A stretch of DNA of 46,418 bases from Clostridiales bacterium UBA6330 (GCA_002438075.1 DJSQ01000188.1:1-46418), one strand, 5' to 3'. Positions 31,772-40,018 are shown, numbered from the stretch's first letter. Notes: generated from the letters alone by a model not told the origin. Made by a program: numbers and translations.

Positions 31772-32057
31772 ATTTCTCGTTCCGTTTGTCGCGGAGCTGT
31801 TTTTCCAGATTCGCAATCTGCTCGCGCATCAGCGTAATGGCTTTGATATACTCCGCCAGCGCCTCTGCGCCGTCCTCGTCCTCGGACGTAAAGCTGAGGT
31901 AGGCAATCTCCCCGAATTCCTCATACGCCGAGCGCAGACGCATTTTTTCGGTCCGAAGCTGTAGCCGCAAAACCGCAAGATCGGTCGCGTTTCCGAGCTT
32001 CTCCGCCGCCGCATCGGTAATCTGCCGCGTTTGTTCCTGAAATTCCTTCCATGTCAT
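31770..32057 (-). CDS. Small coiled-coil protein, 95 residues
   Basis: ATG at 32057 after AGGAGGAAAC. Almost wholly alpha-helical and charged (TWKEFQEQTRQITDAAAEKLGNATDLAVLRLQLRTEKMRLRSAYEEFGEIAYLSF, then ITLMREQIANLEKQLRDKRNEK). Such small helical proteins are common in Clostridia and often annotated hypothetical. No membrane segment. Function unknown. Its own promoter lies 33 bases upstream. Confidence 0.75.
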   Translation of the reverse strand: MTWKEFQEQTRQITDAAAEKLGNATDLAVLRLQLRTEKMRLRSAYEEFGEIAYLSFTSEDEDGAEALAEYIKAITLMREQIANLEKQLRDKRNEK

Positions 32058-32089
32058 GCGCGTTTCCTCCTGTTTGGTCCTCTCACTCT

Positions 32090-32118
32090 ATTATATACCG
32101 AACAGGCGCGAAAATCAA
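32090..32118 (-). promoter_or_regulatory. Promoter of the coiled-coil gene
   Basis: On the minus strand TTGATT (32118-32113), 17 bases, TATAAT (32095-32090). Confidence 0.7.
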
Positions 32119-32199
32119 GCATTTTTCGGAAATTTTCCTCCTTCACGCATGAAAGTCGGCGCGCGGGGACAAACTGACGGAAAAAAAGGGGGGATTTCC

Positions 32200-32658
32200 A
32201 TGAATCATCAGTCAATGGACCGCGAAACCTACCGCCGCTTTGCCGACGCACACGCCCCGCACTCGCCGATGCTCAAAAATTGCTTCCGCGCCTTCTGGGT
32301 CGGCGGGATGATTTGCGTTCTCGGGCAGCTGCTCCGCACCTTTTGGAGCGAATGCGTCCACCTGAACGCCGCCGACAGCGCGACCATGACCTCCGTAACG
32401 CTGATTTTCATTGCCGCGCTGCTCAGCGGAATTGGTGTATTCGACAAAATTGCAAAATATGCGGGCGCAGGGACGCTGGTCCCCATCACGGGCTTTGCAA
32501 ACGCCGTGGTCTCTCCCGCCATCGACAGCCACGCTGAGGGCTTGGTGCTCGGAGTGGGCGCAAAGATTTTTACCGTTGCGGGTCCCGTCCTGCTTTACGG
32601 CACGCTTGCGGGCGGAATCTGGGGCGTGATTTTGTTTGTTGTCAGGATGTCCATTTAA
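32200..32658 (+). CDS. spoVAC: Stage V sporulation protein AC
   Basis: 152 residues from ATG at 32200 (GGGGGGAT upstream); the longer frame has no site. Strong family match: LKNCFRAFWVGGMICVLGQLLRTF, LIFIAALLSGIGVFDKIAKYAGAGTLVPITGFANAVVSPAIDSHAEGLVLGVGAKIFTVAGPVLLYG. SpoVAC is an inner-membrane channel component for loading and release of dipicolinic acid in spores. The usual partners spoVAD and spoVAE are not next to it. It implies a spore-forming lineage or ancestry. Confidence 0.88.
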   Translation: MNHQSMDRETYRRFADAHAPHSPMLKNCFRAFWVGGMICVLGQLLRTFWSECVHLNAADSATMTSVTLIFIAALLSGIGVFDKIAKYAGAGTLVPITGFANAVVSPAIDSHAEGLVLGVGAKIFTVAGPVLLYGTLAGGIWGVILFVVRMSI

Positions 32659-32692
32659 TTGTTAAAACATTGTTAACCTTTTGTCGTATCGG

Positions 32693-32721
32693 TAGAAATA
32701 ACGCGCAATGTGTGCTATACT
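32693..32721 (+). promoter_or_regulatory. Promoter of the polysaccharide phosphoregulatory trio
   Basis: TAGAAA (32693-32698), 17 bases, TATACT (32716-32721). The -35 is weak; the -10 is good. Confidence 0.6.
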
Positions 32722-32757
32722 ATATAGGGATTTTGAAAAGAAGGAGCGCTTTTCCGC

Positions 32758-33594
32758 GTGGCAGTATATTTCGATTTGCACTCCCACCTGCTGTTCGGTG
32801 TGGATGATGGGGCAAAAACCAAAGAAGAAATGTTTGCCATGCTGGATATGGCATACGCGGACGGAACCAGAGCCATTTGCCTGACCCCGCACTTTTCTCC
32901 CTATCTGTTCGGCGATACATACGATAGCTCGCAGGCGGCGTTTGAGGTCCTGCGGGAGTACGCGGAAAAGACCTATCCCAAGCTGGCGCTGTTCCTCGGT
33001 CACGAGCTGGGCTACTACGGCGGCTGTATCGAGGCGCTTGGAAGGGGCAGGTGCCGCACCGTTGCGGGAAGCCGCTATGTGCTGGTGGATTTCCCCGAGG
33101 ATGTAGAATTTTTTCAGATTGAAAGCGCCGTAAAGCACCTGCGCAGTGCGGGCTACCGCCCGATACTGGCGCACGCCGAGCGGTACCGTTGCCTTGCCTC
33201 CCACATGACGTGGATTGAGGACTTTCACGATAGCGGCGGGGTGGTTCAGGTGAACGCCGCCGACGCGGTTGGATGCTGGGGCAGATCGGCAAAGGCGCTG
33301 TGGAAAAGGCTTGTCAAAAGCCGATTGGTGGATATCGTTTCCTCGGACGGTCATAATCTGACCTCCAGACAGCCGAAAATTTCGGTTTGTATCGATTTGC
33401 TTTCCCGTTATTGCGATGCGGAGACCGTGCGCGCGCTGACATGGGAGAATGCTTGGCGGGTGGTTCGGGACGAGCCGCTCGGCACTGTGACAAAGGACGA
33501 CACTCCGGAGCGGATTCCGGTAGCTACATCAGAAAGGATATGGGGTCATGGAAGAAACGAGAAGCATGGAAGAAACGAAAAACAGGGAAATTGA
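32758..33594 (+). CDS. CpsB/CapC-type PHP tyrosine-protein phosphatase
   Basis: 278 residues from GTG at 32758, after AAGGAG. PHP metal motifs: FDLHSHLLFGVDDGAK, CLTPHFSP, GHELGYYG, ILAHAERYR and VSSDGHN. This family dephosphorylates the BY-kinase that steers capsule or exopolysaccharide synthesis; the matching kinase is two genes downstream. The last 16 residues come from a short tandem repeat of GGAAGAAACGA type, which also forms the start of the next gene; the two overlap by 47 bases. Confidence 0.85.
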   Translation: MAVYFDLHSHLLFGVDDGAKTKEEMFAMLDMAYADGTRAICLTPHFSPYLFGDTYDSSQAAFEVLREYAEKTYPKLALFLGHELGYYGGCIEALGRGRCRTVAGSRYVLVDFPEDVEFFQIESAVKHLRSAGYRPILAHAERYRCLASHMTWIEDFHDSGGVVQVNAADAVGCWGRSAKALWKRLVKSRLVDIVSSDGHNLTSRQPKISVCIDLLSRYCDAETVRALTWENAWRVVRDEPLGTVTKDDTPERIPVATSERIWGHGRNEKHGRNEKQGN

Positions 33595-34306
33595 AATTCG
33601 GTTCGGCGACTTTGTAAAGGTCTTTTGCCGATGCTGGTGGGTGCTGCTGTTGGTTGGCGCACTGGTTTGCGGCGGCGTGTTCGGCGTGCTGAAGCTGACG
33701 CACGTTCCGCTTTATACCGCCACGGCAAAGGTTTACATCATTCGGACCTCAGGGTCCATGCAGGCGGCGCAGGTCTCCATTTCCAACGCACTTGTAAGCG
33801 ATTTTATAGAGTCGGTCACCATGGGCAACGTTCTGACCCAGACCCGCGAGGAGCTGGGCATGAATTCGCTCTCCAATAAGGAGCTGTCGAGTATGGTGAA
33901 GGTCAGCAACACCGAGGGCTCGCGTCTGATTACGCTGTCGGTGACGGCAAGAAGCGCGAAGGATGCGGTGGATTTGGTTGATTCGCTGGCGCGGAACAGC
34001 GTGGAATACTTCAACGATAATCTGGTGAAGGAAGAGTATTCGCAGTATGTCGATAAGCTCGACACGGAACATCCCGAGAGCTGTGTGGTGGTTTCCAACC
34101 CGATTTCCAAATCGAAGATTCTGCTTGTCGGAATTGCGGCAGTCCTGCTGGCGTATCTGGTATTCTTCATCATTTATGTGACGGATGACAAGATCAACAC
34201 CGCGGAGGATTTGGACCAATATCTCGGCATCAATCTGCTGGGGCAGATTCCTTACCGTCATACACCCCGTGAAAAGACCGCGGCGGCGAAAGGAGACAAG
34301 GCATGA
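33548..34306 (+). CDS. Wzz/CpsC-type polysaccharide chain-length or kinase-activator protein
   Basis: 252 residues. ATG at 33548; a second in-frame ATG at 33566 arises from an 18-base tandem duplication, so the exact start is uncertain. Two membrane segments (WWVLLLVGALVCGGVFGVL near 30-50, ILLVGIAAVLLAYLVFFIIYV near 200-220) flank an outer helical domain (LYTATAKVYI, DFIESVTMGNVLTQTREELG, ARSAKDAVDLVDSLARNSVEYF). The cytosolic end (INTAEDLDQYLGINLLGQIP) activates the BY-kinase in this family. Confidence 0.85.
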   Translation: MEETRSMEETKNREIEIRFGDFVKVFCRCWWVLLLVGALVCGGVFGVLKLTHVPLYTATAKVYIIRTSGSMQAAQVSISNALVSDFIESVTMGNVLTQTREELGMNSLSNKELSSMVKVSNTEGSRLITLSVTARSAKDAVDLVDSLARNSVEYFNDNLVKEEYSQYVDKLDTEHPESCVVVSNPISKSKILLVGIAAVLLAYLVFFIIYVTDDKINTAEDLDQYLGINLLGQIPYRHTPREKTAAAKGDKA

Positions 34307-34992
34307 GGACCATTGAGCTGATTCTGGAGGATAACAAGGATTACGGCACGCGCGAGGCGTTCAACACCCTGCGGACCAATATTCTGTTCAGCGGACGGGA
34401 TGTCAAAACCATCCTGATTACCAGTAGTGTTGCGGGCGAGGGAAAGAGCACGATCGCATTTGAAACGGCGGTCGGTCTTGCACGCACCGGCAAAAAGGTC
34501 CTGCTGATTGACGCGGACCTGCGCAAATCCGCATATGCAAGTCGTTATACAAAGGAAACGGGACTGACGGGCTTGAGCCAGTACCTCTCGGGTCAGCTGG
34601 AGCTGGACGGGGTGCTGTTTGCCACGCAGATTCCCACGCTGAACGTCATCTTCTCGGGACCCTTCCCGCCGAACCCGACCGAATTGGTTGGCTCCTCCGC
34701 CTTCGGAGAGCTACTGAACGCTGAGCGGGAGCACTATGACTACATCCTGATTGATACCCCGCCGCTCGGGTTGGTGATTGACGCGGCAGTGATGGCAACG
34801 GCGTGCGACGGCGCAGTGCTTGTGGTCGGCGCGGGAACGGTCAGCTATCACACGGCACAGCGTGTAACCGAACAGCTGAAAAAGAGCGGCTGCCGCATCC
34901 TCGGCGCGGTCCTGAACCGCAACCGCAGAGGGAAGCACAGCAAGAGCAAGTATTACACATCCTACTACGGAAAATACGCGGAAAACCAATAA
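34303..34992 (+). CDS. CpsD-type bacterial tyrosine kinase
   Basis: 229 residues, coupled to the Wzz-like gene (ATGA). Walker A SSVAGEGKST (41-50), Walker A' VLLIDADLRKS and Walker B YILIDTPP show a BY-kinase. The C-terminal KYYTSYYGKY has five tyrosines, the usual autophosphorylation cluster. With the Wzz-like and phosphatase genes it forms the control trio of surface-polysaccharide synthesis. No glycosyltransferase genes follow, so its target locus is elsewhere. Confidence 0.88.
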   Translation: MRTIELILEDNKDYGTREAFNTLRTNILFSGRDVKTILITSSVAGEGKSTIAFETAVGLARTGKKVLLIDADLRKSAYASRYTKETGLTGLSQYLSGQLELDGVLFATQIPTLNVIFSGPFPPNPTELVGSSAFGELLNAEREHYDYILIDTPPLGLVIDAAVMATACDGAVLVVGAGTVSYHTAQRVTEQLKKSGCRILGAVLNRNRRGKHSKSKYYTSYYGKYAENQ

Positions 34993-35000
34993 CAATCATG

Positions 35001-35029
35001 GGGCTGTAAAACAACTTTTACAGCCCTTT
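35001..35029 (+). terminator. Terminator after the BY-kinase gene
   Basis: GGGCTGTAAAA (35001-35011) with TTTTACAGCCC (35016-35026), loop CAAC, then TTT. Confidence 0.7.
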
Positions 35030-35066
35030 GCCAATCCCGAACGGTTGGCGGAAAGGAGCACATCAT

Positions 35067-35606
35067 ATGAACATTTGGCATGATATGGACCCCGCACAGA
35101 TCAATGCCGCGGATTTTACGGCGGTGATCGAGATTCCGAAGGGGAGCAAATGCAAGTACGAGCTGGACAAATACACGGGGCTGTTGCGGCTGGACCGCAT
35201 TCTGTATACCTCCACGCACTATCCCGCGAACTACGGCTTCATCCCGCGCACCTTCGCGGATGACGGCGACCCGCTGGACGTTCTGGTGCTCTGCTCCGAG
35301 CCGATTTACCCGATGACGCTGATTCGCGTTTACCCCATCGGCGTGATGCGGATGCTGGACAGCGGCAAGATGGATGATAAGATTATCGCCGTGCCGTTTT
35401 CCGACCCGACCTATCTGAACATCCACTCCATCGATGACCTGCCCCCGCATATCTTTGACGAAATTCTGCACTTCTTCTCGGTTTACAAGCAGCTGGAAAA
35501 CAAGCAGACCGATGTCAAGAGCCTGTTCGGTCCCCGCGAGGCGGAAGAGATTGTAAAGCAGGCGATTGCGGATTACGATAAGCGCTTCTGCCAACATCAG
35601 AACTGA
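35067..35606 (+). CDS. ppa: Inorganic pyrophosphatase, family I
   Basis: 179 residues from ATG at 35067 (GAAAGGAG upstream). Family signature DGDPLDVLV (D66, D68, D71), with FTAVIEIPKGSKCKYELDK, HYPANYGFIPRTFADDGDPLDV and a later MLDSGKMDDKIIAV holding another metal-binding Asp. It hydrolyses pyrophosphate in the cytoplasm, driving polymerisation reactions. Length fits the family. Single-gene unit. Confidence 0.93.
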   Translation: MNIWHDMDPAQINAADFTAVIEIPKGSKCKYELDKYTGLLRLDRILYTSTHYPANYGFIPRTFADDGDPLDVLVLCSEPIYPMTLIRVYPIGVMRMLDSGKMDDKIIAVPFSDPTYLNIHSIDDLPPHIFDEILHFFSVYKQLENKQTDVKSLFGPREAEEIVKQAIADYDKRFCQHQN

Positions 35607-35633
35607 CGCTTTTTTGGGCGAAATAAGTAAAAA

Positions 35634-35666
35634 CCGCTTGGCAAATCCTGTCAAGCGGTGTATAAT
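35634..35666 (+). promoter_or_regulatory. Promoter of the hydrophobic small-protein gene, with dyad
   Basis: TTGGCA (35638-35643), 17 bases, TATAAT (35661-35666). CCGCTTGGCA (35634-35643) and TGTCAAGCGG (35649-35658) form a 10-bp inverted repeat with one G-T, covering -35 and spacer; possible operator. Confidence 0.75.
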
Positions 35667-35796
35667 AGAAAACGCGAAAGTGCGAAAGCACGGAAGCCGG
35701 GATGCAATGGCGGTTGATCGGTTCCCTCCGAGCAGGAGAGAGCAGATACGACTTTTGGTTGAACTCTCTTCTGCATAGCAGAGGGGAGGTGATAGC

Positions 35797-35904
35797 ATGA
35801 ACATATTCTCTATAGGAGAACTGATGCAGCTTTACAGCCTGTTTCTTTCGGTTGTTGGGTTGGTATTTGAAATTCTCAGCTATTACGACAACAAAAAGAA
35901 ATAA
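35797..35904 (+). CDS. Small hydrophobic protein, candidate type I toxin
   Basis: 35 residues from ATG at 35797 with GGGGAGGTG upstream. One membrane helix (MQLYSLFLSVVGLVFEIL) and a basic end (YYDNKKK), the build of holin-like or Hol_Tox type I toxins. Its Shine-Dalgarno is buried: CTCTCTTCTGC (35764-35774) pairs over 11 bp with GCAGAGGGGAG (35778-35788), loop ATA. The leader is about 125 bases. A convergent antisense RNA overlaps the end of the ORF. These are typical features of type I toxin mRNAs. Homology to a named toxin family is not proven. Confidence 0.65.
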   Translation: MNIFSIGELMQLYSLFLSVVGLVFEILSYYDNKKK

Positions 35905-35989
35905 CCGCCCTCATAATCCTCTGAACAAGCTTTAGGGGGCGGTTATTCTTAACCGGGAGGGCGCTGACCAACCGCCAACGCATCCTTGT
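35893..35989 (-). ncRNA. Predicted antisense RNA, candidate antitoxin
   Basis: Starts about seven bases past the minus-strand promoter at 35996-36023. It ends at a hairpin AATAACCGCCC (35900-35910) / GGGCGGTTATT (35937-35947), followed on the minus strand by TCTTTTTG. About 97 nt. It overlaps the last codons and 3' region of the toxin mRNA. No minus-strand protein gene lies downstream that this promoter could serve. Confidence 0.6.
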
Positions 35990-35995
35990 ACTTAT

Positions 35996-36023
35996 AGTAT
36001 ACCACATTTTCCGAAAATGTCAA
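35996..36023 (-). promoter_or_regulatory. Antisense promoter opposite the small-protein gene
   Basis: On the minus strand TTGACA (36023-36018), 16 bases, TATACT (36001-35996). The spacer contains ACATTTTccgAAAATGT (36004-36020) which, followed by CAAGTCTTTTT on plus, could also end the toxin transcript. Confidence 0.75.
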
Positions 36024-36062
36024 GTCTTTTTGCGCATTTTCTTTTTTTATGCCGTTTTTTTG

Positions 36063-36989
36063 TTATGCGAACGGCAAGAGCATCAGCGGCAGGGTGATGA
36101 GACTGCACAGCGTGGTCAGAAGCACCACGTTGGCGCTCAGCTTCTGCTCACAGCCGTGGAGCTCCGCGAGGGAGAGAATGATGGCACCCGAGGGCGCGGC
36201 GCTGAGAACATAAAGGCTGATTTTGAAGGTCTCGTCAAAGAACGGGAGAAAGCATACGCAAAGGTAGGCAAACCACGGGTATACAATCAGCTTCAGCGCG
36301 CAGACAACGTAAGCAAACGGTTGCGTGAAAACGGCTTTGAGGTGCATGGATGCAAGCCGCTTGCCGAGAATGACCATGCACAGCGGCGTGGACATCTTCC
36401 CAAGCAGGGACACCGTGTCCGCCATCGGGGTCGGAAAACGGACCTGCAACAGGTAGAGCGGGATTGCAACCGCGACCGACAGCGTGGTCGGGTTCAGAAT
36501 TGCCGCCTTCAGGGAGATGTACTGCTTCTTTTGCGTGATGAGGAATACCCCGAGCGTAAAGACCAGAAAATTCATGCTCGTGATGTACATTGTGGAGTAG
36601 CAGGCAACAATGGGCTGGTCGGGGAACAGTCCCGTCACCAGCGGAAGCCCGAAGAAGCCGACATTCCCGAGCACCGCGCCAACCGTGAGGATGCGGTACT
36701 TTGATACTCCGTATTTGCGATGGAGAATCAGGTAGAGAAGCCCGAGAAAGAGCAGCTGCGTTGCAAGGCTGACCCCGAAGAACTGCGCCGCCTTTGCAAA
36801 GTCGGGGAGCGAATACTCCATCGACTGAAACGCCGAGAGGATCAGGCAGGGGGAGCAGACGTAGAGCAGAAGCCCCGAAAACGAGCGCGCATGGTCGGGG
36901 CTGGCTTTTTTGGTCTTGACCAGCACGAACCCGCACGCCATGTAGAACAGCATAATCAGAACATTGATAAAAACAGTTTGAACACCCAT
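36063..36989 (-). CDS. AEC-family (auxin efflux carrier type) transporter
   Basis: 308 residues; ATG at 36989. Ten hydrophobic segments in two sets of five, with family features at the start (VFINVLIMLFYMACGFVLVKTKKASPDHARSFSGLLLYVCSPCLILSAFQ) and an NVGFFGLPLV segment near the centre of the first half. AEC carriers export or exchange small organic acids such as malate. Substrate unknown. Single gene with its own promoter. Confidence 0.88.
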   Translation of the reverse strand: MGVQTVFINVLIMLFYMACGFVLVKTKKASPDHARSFSGLLLYVCSPCLILSAFQSMEYSLPDFAKAAQFFGVSLATQLLFLGLLYLILHRKYGVSKYRILTVGAVLGNVGFFGLPLVTGLFPDQPIVACYSTMYITSMNFLVFTLGVFLITQKKQYISLKAAILNPTTLSVAVAIPLYLLQVRFPTPMADTVSLLGKMSTPLCMVILGKRLASMHLKAVFTQPFAYVVCALKLIVYPWFAYLCVCFLPFFDETFKISLYVLSAAPSGAIILSLAELHGCEQKLSANVVLLTTLCSLITLPLMLLPFA

Positions 36990-37024
36990 GGTAGCTTGAC
37001 TCCGATTTCTGAAAAACTATCGGT

Positions 37025-37053
37025 AGTATACCACAAAAAGGAGAAAATGTCAA
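37025..37053 (-). promoter_or_regulatory. Promoter of the AEC transporter gene
   Basis: On the minus strand TTGACA (37053-37048), 17 bases, TATACT (37030-37025). It shares TTGACATTTTC and GTGGTATACTA with the antisense promoter at 35996. Confidence 0.8.
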
Positions 37054-37070
37054 GGCTTTTCGGAATTCGG

Positions 37071-38399
37071 TTACTTCCAGACATACAGATTGAGAAATTC
37101 CTGTATTTTTTCGGCGGGAATCGCATAGCCGAGTTGCGCGGATTCCGATCCTGCATAGTGAACTCCTATGACGGTCAATTCTGCGTTCAGTACAGCGCCG
37201 CCGCTTGATCCGCTGGCGGTATAGGCGGTGTGTTCCATGACGGGAAACGTGACATCACTGGAAGAAGAGGGGGTATTGCTGAGCGTAACGGTGGCATATC
37301 TCCGGATTTCACCGTAGGAAATGGTATTGGACTGCCCTTTCGGAGCGCCGACAGAGATGATCTGTTCTCCCTTTTCGGGGTTTTGCGAGGCGATAGGGAA
37401 TACCTTTATCTTGGAAGAATCCGCTTCAAAATAGAGACAGGCAAGATCATAATCCGGGGAAATGGAATGGAGATATGCACGGTAGGTTTGTCCTCTGTAA
37501 TCTTCCACCGTAATCTCCTGCTTGTCATAGGAGCGATTTGCTTTGGCAACATGACAATTGGTCAGAATATAGCAGGCATTGTTTTTGGCATAAAAGCAGA
37601 AGCCCGAGCCTTGCGAGGTAAGCGATGAGGTTTCGATTCCCAAAAAGGTGTTGTAGTTCTTGTTGTGTATTTTGAAAATTCCTCTGATTGCATCCTGCGA
37701 GATCTGATTCGTCAGGGAGGCGGCATCCAATTCAAATTTCGCATACAGGTTCAGATTTTTTGTGATCGGCTTGGAAAAATCGTATTTTGTATTGTATTGT
37801 GCGTCCGAATACCAACCGACAAAAATATAGTTCGTTTTTCGAGGGTCTTGCGGTGCGGAAACGGTTTTCCCTTCGGAAACGGTTTCCGTTTTGATTGTGC
37901 GGTTGTCGGAATGAAAGCTGACCGAATAGGTGCGCGTTGCTTCGGCGGTTGAACGGTGCTTGTTATTTTTAACCGCACTCCCTGTTTTCTGATTGGATTT
38001 TCCGCTTAACAGGACGTCAAAAGAATCAGCCTTGTCATAGAGTTCTTTACCAATAGAAATTTGAAAGGAAATTTCGGAATTAGCGAGCAGACCCAGTTTA
38101 TGCTCGCTTTTCAGCGTTTTCAGCAGGGAGCCGTCCTTTGAGTATACAAAAACGGTGGCGCTGTATTCGGTCAGCGAGCGCTTGCAGTATGCGCTACAGG
38201 TAATATTGTAGTTGGTGGTTGTGGAACCGTTCTGAACATTCAGAGCGGTGGAGGTGGTCCGCTTTGCGGTTACATTGTAGAATTCGTTGTCGGTGACGGT
38301 ATATTCCTTTTCGCTTTGACATCCGACCAAACCGAGTAGCAATGCGACAAGTAATAATAGGGACAGCGCACGAAAAGCGGCATGAAAATGTTTGTTCAT
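37071..38399 (-). CDS. Trypsin-like serine protease lipoprotein with InlB-type repeat
   Basis: 442 residues; ATG at 38399 after AGGGAGAATC. Lipoprotein signal (LSLLLLVALLLGLVGC). Residues about 30-145 are a beta domain, 155-225 an InlB/Listeria-Bacteroides repeat (VSFHSDNRTIKTETVSEGKTVSAPQDPRKTNYIFVGWYSDAQYNTKYDF, ending NLYAKF). Residues about 235-440 are a trypsin-like domain with H283 (TNCHVA), D318 (PDYDLACLYF) and S399 (GSSGGAVL). It should act at the outer face of the membrane, perhaps on surface proteins. Substrate unknown. Confidence 0.85.
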   Translation of the reverse strand: MNKHFHAAFRALSLLLLVALLLGLVGCQSEKEYTVTDNEFYNVTAKRTTSTALNVQNGSTTTNYNITCSAYCKRSLTEYSATVFVYSKDGSLLKTLKSEHKLGLLANSEISFQISIGKELYDKADSFDVLLSGKSNQKTGSAVKNNKHRSTAEATRTYSVSFHSDNRTIKTETVSEGKTVSAPQDPRKTNYIFVGWYSDAQYNTKYDFSKPITKNLNLYAKFELDAASLTNQISQDAIRGIFKIHNKNYNTFLGIETSSLTSQGSGFCFYAKNNACYILTNCHVAKANRSYDKQEITVEDYRGQTYRAYLHSISPDYDLACLYFEADSSKIKVFPIASQNPEKGEQIISVGAPKGQSNTISYGEIRRYATVTLSNTPSSSSDVTFPVMEHTAYTASGSSGGAVLNAELTVIGVHYAGSESAQLGYAIPAEKIQEFLNLYVWK

Positions 38400-38433
38400 T
38401 ATGATTCTCCCTTATGTCAGTTTCTATAGAAGA

Positions 38434-38462
38434 AGTATATCATAAAAGGGGAAAGATGTCAA
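38434..38462 (-). promoter_or_regulatory. Promoter of the protease lipoprotein gene
   Basis: On the minus strand TTGACA (38462-38457), 17 bases, TATACT (38439-38434). Confidence 0.8.
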
Positions 38463-38490
38463 TTCTTTTTCACTGAAAGAAAATACAGTA

Positions 38491-39822
38491 TCATTTTCTT
38501 TTTCGCTTTCCGAACACCTTTTCGGTCTCGGTGCGGATTTCCTTGCGGCAGGCGAGGAGGACGAAAAGGTTGATGGCAGTCATGGAGGCGATGGCGAAGT
38601 CGGCAACCGTCCAGGTTGCCGCGGGAGCGAGAAGTGCGCCGAGCGGGATGCAGGCGGCGAATGCGGCGAGGTAGAGAAGCAGGGGGAGCTTGCGCCGCGT
38701 CAGGGTGCGGACGGCTTCCCTGCCGTAGCCTGCCCAGCAGATGACCGTTGCATAGCCAAAGCAGAGCACCGCCGCGCAGAAGAACCACTTTGCCCAGGGT
38801 CCCAGCACGCCCGTGTAGGCGGAGATGGTCATCATCACCGCGTTGTCACCCCAGCACCTCACCGAGGGGAAGCTGACGAGGATGACCAGCGCGGTTACGG
38901 TGCAGAGCAGGATGGTGTCGGCGAACACCTCAAAAATGCCCCAGACCCCCTGCGAGGCGGGGGAATCGGTCGCGGCGCAGGCGTGCGCGGTGGGCGCGGT
39001 CCCACAGCCCGCCTCGTTGGAGAGTAGCCCGCGCATGGTTCCTACCCGCAGGGCACGGCAGGTCAGGAAGCCGAGAAAGCCCCCTGCGGCGCTTTGCGGG
39101 TGAAAGGCTTCCCGAAAGACCGAGGCAAGCGCTGGTCCCACCGCCTCCCGCCGCAGGACGAGGACCGCCAGCGAGAGGACCAGATAGCCCAGCGACATGA
39201 TGGGAACGAGGTATTCGGTCAGCGCGGACACCGCGCGCGGCGGGCGCAGGATGACGGGGACCGCCAGCACAAAAAGCAGTGCGCCCGCCGCAGGGAGCGG
39301 AAGCCCGAGCGTTCCGTGCAGGGCGGAGGAGACGGCGTTGACCTGAATCACGCATCCCATGCTCAACGCATCAAGGACGGTAAGCCCGCCGAACACGGCG
39401 GCAAGCACCGCCCCCGCGCGCGAGGGGAAACGGTCGCGGATGTAGCGGACGGCACTGCCCGAATGCGTGCCGTCCGGCGCGGTTCGGCGGTGCGAAACGG
39501 CAAGCAGAATTTCCGCATACTTGAGGACCATTGCCAACAGCGCCGAGACCCACATCCAGAACAGCGCGCCTGCGCCGCCGAGCCAAAGCGCGTTTGCCAC
39601 ACCGACGATGTTTCCCACGCCGAGCGTCCCCGCAAGCGCGAGCGTGACCGCACGGAAGGGGGACACGCCATCGGGACTGCTTTTGCGGGTCATGGCGCGG
39701 AGCATCCGCCGCGGGAAGCGCAGGGGCGCGCCGTGCAGATACAAGAGGAAGAAGCCGCCGACAAGGAGCAGAAGCGGCGGAATCGCGCCGCCCGTGAGAA
39801 GTCGGATAACCGTTTGTTTCAT
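38491..39822 (-). CDS. AGCS-family amino acid:cation (alanine/glycine) symporter
   Basis: 443 residues; ATG at 39822 (AAAGGCGG upstream). Family features: ALAGTLGVGNIVGVANALWLGGAGALFWMWVSALLAMVLKYAEILLAVSHR near residues 60-110, and GLLSNEAGCGTAPTAHA with the conserved G-x-x-S-N-E-A-G. About ten membrane segments. It takes up alanine or glycine with Na+ or H+. The central loop is Arg/Pro-rich, as often in this group. Single gene; no clear promoter or terminator was found next to it. Confidence 0.9.
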   Translation of the reverse strand: MKQTVIRLLTGGAIPPLLLLVGGFFLLYLHGAPLRFPRRMLRAMTRKSSPDGVSPFRAVTLALAGTLGVGNIVGVANALWLGGAGALFWMWVSALLAMVLKYAEILLAVSHRRTAPDGTHSGSAVRYIRDRFPSRAGAVLAAVFGGLTVLDALSMGCVIQVNAVSSALHGTLGLPLPAAGALLFVLAVPVILRPPRAVSALTEYLVPIMSLGYLVLSLAVLVLRREAVGPALASVFREAFHPQSAAGGFLGFLTCRALRVGTMRGLLSNEAGCGTAPTAHACAATDSPASQGVWGIFEVFADTILLCTVTALVILVSFPSVRCWGDNAVMMTISAYTGVLGPWAKWFFCAAVLCFGYATVICWAGYGREAVRTLTRRKLPLLLYLAAFAACIPLGALLAPAATWTVADFAIASMTAINLFVLLACRKEIRTETEKVFGKRKRK

Positions 39823-39911
39823 TCTATCAACCGCCTTTTCGCCCCGTTTCGGGGTCCCTTTCAGTGTATGAAGCCCCGCGCGGTCTTATTCCGACGCGGA
39901 GACTGTCGATT

Positions 39912-39920
39912 TTAGCACTC
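39912..39920 (+). promoter_or_regulatory. Orphan CIRCE half-site
   Basis: TTAGCACTC, identical to one CIRCE arm, about 100 bases before the full operator. No matching GAGTGCTAA follows within 50 bases. May be a remnant. Confidence 0.35.
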
Positions 39921-39978
39921 CTACAGCCTGTAAAATTGCTTATTTTGTTAATAATATGTGAATATTGGCAAAAACCAC

Positions 39979-40006
39979 TTGATTTTTTTGGAAAAGAGGG
40001 TAAAAT
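39979..40006 (+). promoter_or_regulatory. Promoter of groES-groEL
   Basis: TTGATT (39979-39984), 16 bases, TAAAAT (40001-40006). The transcription start would fall just before the CIRCE operator. Confidence 0.7.
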
Positions 40007-40018
40007 ATAAGCATAAGA

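Noticed and set aside
39912..39920. Second complete CIRCE operator
   Set aside because: Only one arm is present; no partner arm at nine bases, so it is listed as an orphan half-site only.
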